From positions 1 through 64,000 of the IMG/VR virus record IMGVR_UViG_3300025869_000013: a stretch of DNA of 64,000 nt; one strand, written 5' to 3'. A program made the position numbers and the translations under genes. The DNA comes from a virus. This document shows positions 60,668 through 64,000 of the stretch, one piece after another; within the stretch, counting starts at the first letter, position 1; the number at the start of each line of letters is the position of its first letter. A model generated the notes under the pieces. It was given only the letters and a program-made list of their open reading frames with translations, did no database searches and was not told where the DNA came from.

Positions 60668-60942
60668 TACTTAGATCTTCCTTCAGCAAAACCCTTAAAG
60701 ACATTAGCTTTCTTTTCCTCAGGCTCTCGGCCCTCAAGTAAGTTCTCCTCCTCTTGGATTCTGGTTAATATCTCAAAGGCATCGAAGATAGCAAGCTTTT
60801 TTGTAGCAGCGGCGTTCTTGAGTCTGTCTGCGGTAATATCATCACCAGAATCTACAATAGCTTCTTTAGCTACCTTGATCAACTCTTCAACGGCTATTTG
60901 CCCAGCTTGGATTATACTCTTCTTCGTCTCCTTGATATTCAT
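60667..60942 (-). CDS. Putative terminase small subunit or packaging accessory, 91 aa
   Basis: The ATG at 60942 (MNIKETKKSIIQAGQIAVEELIKV) gives a helical, charged protein ending in EEKKANVFKGFAEGRSK; a longer in-frame start upstream would run through the neighbouring gene. Placement directly before the large subunit and helical nature suggest the DNA-recognition partner. No HTH is clear. It overlaps the upstream gene by 56 bases. Confidence 0.6.
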   Translation of the reverse strand: MNIKETKKSIIQAGQIAVEELIKVAKEAIVDSGDDITADRLKNAAATKKLAIFDAFEILTRIQEEENLLEGREPEEKKANVFKGFAEGRSK

Positions 60943-61480
60943 ATTTAATTGTAATAAAATTAGATAAAACTCGGTACATCCTCTGACCATCCACCACAAA
61001 CTCAAATTCACTGCTAGGTCTAAACCCAACTAAGTCCCCTTTGAAAACAGTTCCATCTGAGTATTTTACGATACCCATTAAAGGTCTCTCTCCTTCCATA
61101 TCATAGTCACTTACAGACTTAACAGGTTTTACAAAGCAATACCCTTTCGGACAGATCCAATCCTTATCCCTTTTATACAAAAAAATCTGATCTGGAGAAA
61201 CTAAGTACTTATTTTCCTCAAGGAAAGATCTACTGTTTCTTTCTTTACCTTTTACGTCGTGCCACCTTCTAAAGACGTTATGATGTAATGTTACTATATC
61301 ACCCACTTTAGGATTCAAAGGAGCTCCAGCGCTAGGTACAGATAAGATTCTAGCTTCTCTGTTTACGTGCTGATGATTAAAAACCTCAGTGTTTAATATT
61401 AACTCTTTGTCTCCAACTTTTTTACTGTTGTTATATCTTTCACCTAATGGTTCTACAACATAGTCGTAAACTGAGTGCAT
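60887..61480 (-). CDS. GroES-like co-chaperonin candidate, 197 aa
   Basis: MHSVYDYVVEPLGERYNN followed by VGDIVTLHHNVFRRWHDVKGKERNSRSF and FLYKRDKDWICPKGYCFVKPV suggests a GroES-type beta-barrel with a mobile loop (the KERNSRSFLEEN stretch). Phages use such proteins (T4 gp31) to fold capsid with host GroEL. The similarity is by pattern, not a certain match; the length is double that of GroES, so two copies of the fold or an added domain may be present. Confidence 0.5.
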   Translation of the reverse strand: MHSVYDYVVEPLGERYNNSKKVGDKELILNTEVFNHQHVNREARILSVPSAGAPLNPKVGDIVTLHHNVFRRWHDVKGKERNSRSFLEENKYLVSPDQIFLYKRDKDWICPKGYCFVKPVKSVSDYDMEGERPLMGIVKYSDGTVFKGDLVGFRPSSEFEFVVDGQRMYRVLSNFITIKYEYQGDEEEYNPSWANSR

Positions 61481-61701
61481 TAGTACTGTAAGTTATACTC
61501 AACAGATATAGCCATGTTTTTGTTAAAATCTTTCCAAGGTATGACCGCTTTGTCTTTGCGTATATAGATAGAGTACTTGTCCTCCTCTTCTAGTATATCA
61601 CAAATAGTATGACCGCCATACACTTCTTGCCCTACGGCATAGTGCATGGAGTCATTCTTGTAGTCTTTACCTATCGTGATCTTACGAATCAGATGGCTCA
61701 T
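61480..61701 (-). CDS. Hypothetical protein, 73 aa
   Basis: Small beta-rich protein (IRKITIGKDYKNDSMHYAVGQEVYGGHTICDILEEEDKYSIYI) of unknown function. It overlaps the coiled-coil gene upstream by 20 bases and abuts the GroES-like gene. Presumably a head-assembly accessory. Confidence 0.5.
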   Translation of the reverse strand: MSHLIRKITIGKDYKNDSMHYAVGQEVYGGHTICDILEEEDKYSIYIRKDKAVIPWKDFNKNMAISVEYNLQY

Positions 61702-61957
61702 CTTTGTATTCGATAGTCCCGTCCTGGATGTTTATATTCACCTCACCATACTCTTTGCGAATTTCCTCTTGAACTTCGTTAAGTTGATCGTTGCCCTGAG
61801 CTAGCGTATGTAGTAAATTATGCTTTTGAGCCTCTATCTTTCCGATATCTGCGTGTAGCTTGTTTACAGCACTAACGATGTTCTGTACTCTCTCTAGTTG
61901 ATCCTTAGAGATTGCCTCTGGCTTTAGGTCTACGACCTTGTTCTTCTTTTTACCCAT
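61682..61957 (-). CDS. Hypothetical coiled-coil protein, 91 aa
   Basis: A long heptad-like helix (DQLERVQNIVSAVNKLHADIGKIEAQKHNLL) followed by QLNEVQEEIRKEYGEVNINIQDGTIEY. It starts with a basic segment MGKKKNKVV. Small coiled-coil proteins of this pattern are common near packaging genes in marine phages. Function unknown. Confidence 0.55.
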   Translation of the reverse strand: MGKKKNKVVDLKPEAISKDQLERVQNIVSAVNKLHADIGKIEAQKHNLLHTLAQGNDQLNEVQEEIRKEYGEVNINIQDGTIEYKDEPSDS

Positions 61958-61996
61958 AATTAAATTGTATTAAATTAAAATTGTTTGTTGTTTGTT

Positions 61997-62350
61997 TTAT
62001 TCTCCGAAATAACATATTATACCTCCGTCATTATCAGCTTGGGGTGTTACGCTAGTCCATCTCCCATATATAGTTGCGCCAATGCCGAACTTAGTTGTAC
62101 TTGCTTCAACAGCTAAACCACCGTCTCCATGATCCTGATTGTTGCTACCAGCGTTGCCTTGCTCGTGAGCAGTTACAGCTGTGTTTATATACATTTCTGG
62201 ATCTTCAGCTATTAAAGCTGTTGGTATATTAGAGGCGATAAAGTATATGGCTATAATAACTTTATTCGGCGGAGGCGTTACTGCCGTGTTGGTGTTGCAA
62301 AAAGCTGAGCCTGTTATTTTCCCGGTCCAATCGTTTGTTGGTAATCCCAT
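61997..62350 (-). CDS. Hypothetical virion-type protein, 117 aa
   Basis: Short beta-rich protein with TGSAFCNTNTAVTPPPNKVIIAIYFI and TTKFGIGATIYGRWTSVTPQADNDGG, the appearance of a capsid-surface or minor virion protein. The TIYGRWTS segment is typical of such proteins in marine phages, from memory. A 39-base AT-rich gap separates it from the coiled-coil gene that follows. Confidence 0.55.
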   Translation of the reverse strand: MGLPTNDWTGKITGSAFCNTNTAVTPPPNKVIIAIYFIASNIPTALIAEDPEMYINTAVTAHEQGNAGSNNQDHGDGGLAVEASTTKFGIGATIYGRWTSVTPQADNDGGIICYFGE

Positions 62351-62354
62351 AATT

Positions 62355-62747
62355 TTATTTTTTTACTTTTTCTAGTGATCTACCACCGAAGTAGGCTCCA
62401 ATCACAGTTATTAATACTAGTTGTAGTAAGTCAACCCAAGAGGATTTGACTTCAAAATTTATCGCACCAGCATCAATAAAGATCAATAGCATCGTGCATA
62501 CTATTAAGAATATAAGAACTACGGGTCTTACATTCTTAGAAAGCCATGAGTCAGACTTTAAATCTGCCTCCCATCGAGAAGTGATATTCTTCTCCATCTC
62601 GATTTCGTAGTTGGCTACTAATTCTTTTATTTTCCTTTCCGCCTCTAGCTTTTCATCTTTCGATGTAGTAAGGTTATCCAGTACTCCACCCACACCCTTA
62701 ACGAGTTCAGCCGCACCACCAGAAAATATCTTACCTAGTAATTTCAT
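62355..62747 (-). CDS. 3TM-type holin-like protein, 130 aa
   Basis: A charged N-terminal half (TSKDEKLEAERKIKELVANYEIEMEKNI) is followed by SWLSKNVRPVVLIFLIVCTMLLIFIDA (membrane segment ~75-98) and WVDLLQLVLITVIGAYFGGRSLEKV (~108-128). It matches the 'holin of 3TMs' family (gene-transfer-agent type) in layout and in the SKNxRP and GGRSxEK blocks. It probably forms holes for the endolysin at 16211. Confidence 0.8.
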   Translation of the reverse strand: MKLLGKIFSGGAAELVKGVGGVLDNLTTSKDEKLEAERKIKELVANYEIEMEKNITSRWEADLKSDSWLSKNVRPVVLIFLIVCTMLLIFIDAGAINFEVKSSWVDLLQLVLITVIGAYFGGRSLEKVKK

Positions 62748-62963
62748 TTAAAAACCTAATCTTCCCGAACTTGAACCACGCTGAACAAGCTCCCCGTCCT
62801 TATTTACTGCGTAAGATTTATCTTGTCCCGTCTGCTTACTTCGACCATGGTAACTTACGTCTCCCTCTGAACTCGTGTGGCTATGTTTATTTAAAACCTT
62901 ACCATCACTCTTATAATGCTTAAACGGGGATTTACCGCAGAATTTCTTGCTAAACTTACTCAT
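62748..62963 (-). CDS. Hypothetical small basic protein, 71 aa
   Basis: Basic, glycine/serine-rich and disordered-looking (FCGKSPFKHYKSDGKVLNKHSHTSSEGDVSYHGRSK). One base overlaps the membrane protein gene upstream. Function unknown. Confidence 0.5.
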   Translation of the reverse strand: MSKFSKKFCGKSPFKHYKSDGKVLNKHSHTSSEGDVSYHGRSKQTGQDKSYAVNKDGELVQRGSSSGRLGF

Positions 62964-63181
62964 TATTTATTTTTCGCGAATTTTTCTACACCACTAATAC
63001 CAAATGATCCTAAAACCACCCATACAAAAGAGTTGTACACAAATTCATTAATTACTAAATCTTTACCGATTGCTCCAGATACAGTATCCACAATCATTAC
63101 TAGAACCATGATAGCAAAGGCTATAAACCCAACTATCGCTTTTTCGTTCCACTCGTTCGTATCTTTAAATATTTCAAACAT
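62963..63181 (-). CDS. Two-TM membrane protein, possible second holin or antiholin, 72 aa
   Basis: Two hydrophobic stretches (AIVGFIAFAIMVLVMIVDTVSGAIG at ~15-39 and FVYNSFVWVVLGSFGISGVEKFA at ~47-69) with a short loop. Size and topology suit a small holin/antiholin. It lies two genes upstream of the 3TM-type holin. Assigned by topology only. Confidence 0.6.
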   Translation of the reverse strand: MFEIFKDTNEWNEKAIVGFIAFAIMVLVMIVDTVSGAIGKDLVINEFVYNSFVWVVLGSFGISGVEKFAKNK

Positions 63182-63551
63182 CTTTTTCTGCTTTTACAGC
63201 TCGCTTCTCCCAAGGAAACGCGTGGCTACCCTCAGCGTGCCATTTGCCATTATATTTTATTTTACCGTTTTTACGAGGATACTCGCTTCCGTTATCTCGA
63301 ACAGAGTTTTCACTATAAGAGATTTGACCACGAGCCATTTCTTTTGCGTGTAAAGACTCATGTGCTACAGCTCTGCGATATAGCTCACCGTTTTTAGGTA
63401 CGTCTTTATTTATAAGTATTGTTGATCCGTCAACTGCTTCTCCAACAACACCAGGCTCTAGTTTAACGTGGTCAACTTTTATTCCTTCACTAGTAGTTAC
63501 AGTTTTTTTAGCTATACCAGGAAGAGCATTAGTTCTTGGAGTAAACGGCAT
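63174..63551 (-). CDS. Putative zinc metallopeptidase (HExxH), 125 aa
   Basis: RRAVAHESLHAKEMARG contains HExxH with a plausible zinc fold; a further His lies in GKWHAEGSHAFPWEKRA. The N-terminus (MPFTPRTNALPGIAKKTVT) and an EAVDGSTILINKDVP strand precede it. Small phage proteins with this layout are known, of unknown substrate. It overlaps the two-TM protein gene by eight bases and abuts its own upstream neighbour. Confidence 0.65.
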   Translation of the reverse strand: MPFTPRTNALPGIAKKTVTTSEGIKVDHVKLEPGVVGEAVDGSTILINKDVPKNGELYRRAVAHESLHAKEMARGQISYSENSVRDNGSEYPRKNGKIKYNGKWHAEGSHAFPWEKRAVKAEKDV

Positions 63552-63832
63552 TACTTCTTTTCAGCCTTAGACGCGTGAACAGCTTTTCGTTGAGCAGCAC
63601 TAGCGTACTTCTTCATTGGTTTATCACCGTGCATCTTGTGAGGCTTACCGTACATATCCATCGGTGATCCTTCAGCTTTTGATATTTCAGCTTTTAACTC
63701 TGGCGGTAAATTCGCTTCCTGCTTAGCTGTCATCTTAACTGGGTTTTTAACATCCATCGCGTAAGCTGGCTTATTATTCATTTTGTATGGAGACTTCTTC
63801 CTTGAGTTTCCAAATCCGTATTTACTTGGCAT
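63551..63832 (-). CDS. Hypothetical basic protein, 93 aa
   Basis: Lys/Met/Pro-rich and mostly disordered-looking (MPSKYGFGNSRKKSPYKMNNKPAYAMDVKNPVKM..., EGSPMDMYGKPHKMHGDKPMKKYASAAQ). It resembles small basic virion-associated proteins in marine phages in composition. The start is one base after the preceding stop. Function unknown. Confidence 0.5.
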   Translation of the reverse strand: MPSKYGFGNSRKKSPYKMNNKPAYAMDVKNPVKMTAKQEANLPPELKAEISKAEGSPMDMYGKPHKMHGDKPMKKYASAAQRKAVHASKAEKK

Positions 63833-63833
63833 G

Positions 63834-64000
63834 TTATCTATCTTTATCTCGTATCATATCATCTATGGACTTATTATAGACTTTATCTGTATACGACTTG
63901 TTATTGAAAAAAACACTTCGCTCTGAGGTTGGTAGATCCTCTTCGCCTAGTAAGATACGATATATCCTACTAACTAGCTGTGAGCATTTGAAAGAAGTCT
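63834..64000 (-). CDS. Partial gene entering from right edge (C-terminal 54 aa)
   Basis: An open minus-strand frame runs in from the edge and stops one base before the next ATG. The visible part contains CSQLVSRIYRILLGEEDLPTSERSVFF and ends DDMIRDKDR. The start is outside the window. It continues the late operon, so its promoter lies to the right. No family recognised. Confidence 0.65.
   Translation of the reverse strand, partial: TSFKCSQLVSRIYRILLGEEDLPTSERSVFFNNKSYTDKVYNKSIDDMIRDKDR

Noticed and set aside
1-64000. Temperate lifestyle or defence genes
   Set aside because: No integrase, excisionase, repressor, att-like repeat, toxin-antitoxin pair, restriction system or transposase was recognised. 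The window looks strictly lytic, although part of the genome is missing.

Overview
The window is a large part of the genome of a tailed phage of podovirus build that almost certainly infects a Bacteroidota (flavobacteria-like) host. The phage assignment rests on a contiguous module for terminase, portal, scaffold, capsid, connector and ejection proteins. There is no tape-measure or sheath gene, and there is an enormous internal virion protein plus a T7-gp14-like protein. The host assignment rests on a phage-encoded protein ending in a type IX secretion (Por) sorting domain, on three predicted exported proteins that all have Gln at the likely mature N-terminus (the Bacteroidetes Q-rule), and on start sites preceded by AT-rich sequence rather than strong Shine-Dalgarno motifs. 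No integrase, repressor or other lysogeny gene was seen. No DNA polymerase or RNA polymerase gene was recognised, so the genome continues beyond one or both edges.

Layout. Positions 1-16,155 are a plus-strand early/metabolic arm. It starts with a structured, gene-free stretch and a chain of tiny, tightly overlapping genes. Interspersed are four copies of a strictly spaced promoter-like element (839, 2021, 2976, 4535) and a structured RNA segment ending in a tRNA-like element (2655-2966). Then come ATP-dependent DNA ligase, a DNA-glycosylase-like protein, an HTH protein, a sigma-70 factor, an ERF annealing protein, a RecE-like nuclease, an SSB-like protein, a primase-helicase, a thymidylate synthase/dCMP hydroxymethylase homologue, two MazG-like pyrophosphohydrolases, a T7-endonuclease-I-like resolvase and a class II (B12-dependent) ribonucleotide reductase. 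A strong hairpin terminator (16,177-16,212) closes this arm.

Positions 16,211-64,000 form a minus-strand late arm, transcribed from the right edge leftwards. Order of transcription: small virion/membrane genes including a 3TM-type holin, a GroES-like protein, putative small and large terminase, portal, scaffold, major capsid (followed by a UUCG-loop terminator, as after T7 gene 10), connector and stabilisation proteins, fibre-like proteins, a cupin, internal virion proteins and a 3067-residue polyvalent ejection protein. Next comes a cassette of exported proteins: a beta-barrel-like outer membrane protein, a thioredoxin-fold protein without CxxC, and a repeat-rich T9SS cargo. It is followed by tail fibres with a G8-domain spike, a GAMT-like methyltransferase, and an M15 peptidase endolysin.

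How it fits together. The left arm takes over transcription, remodels the dNTP pool and replicates and recombines DNA. The right arm packages DNA, builds the particle, ejects DNA and lyses the cell. The most unusual part is the set of exported proteins inside the late operon, one of them addressed to the host's own type IX secretion system.
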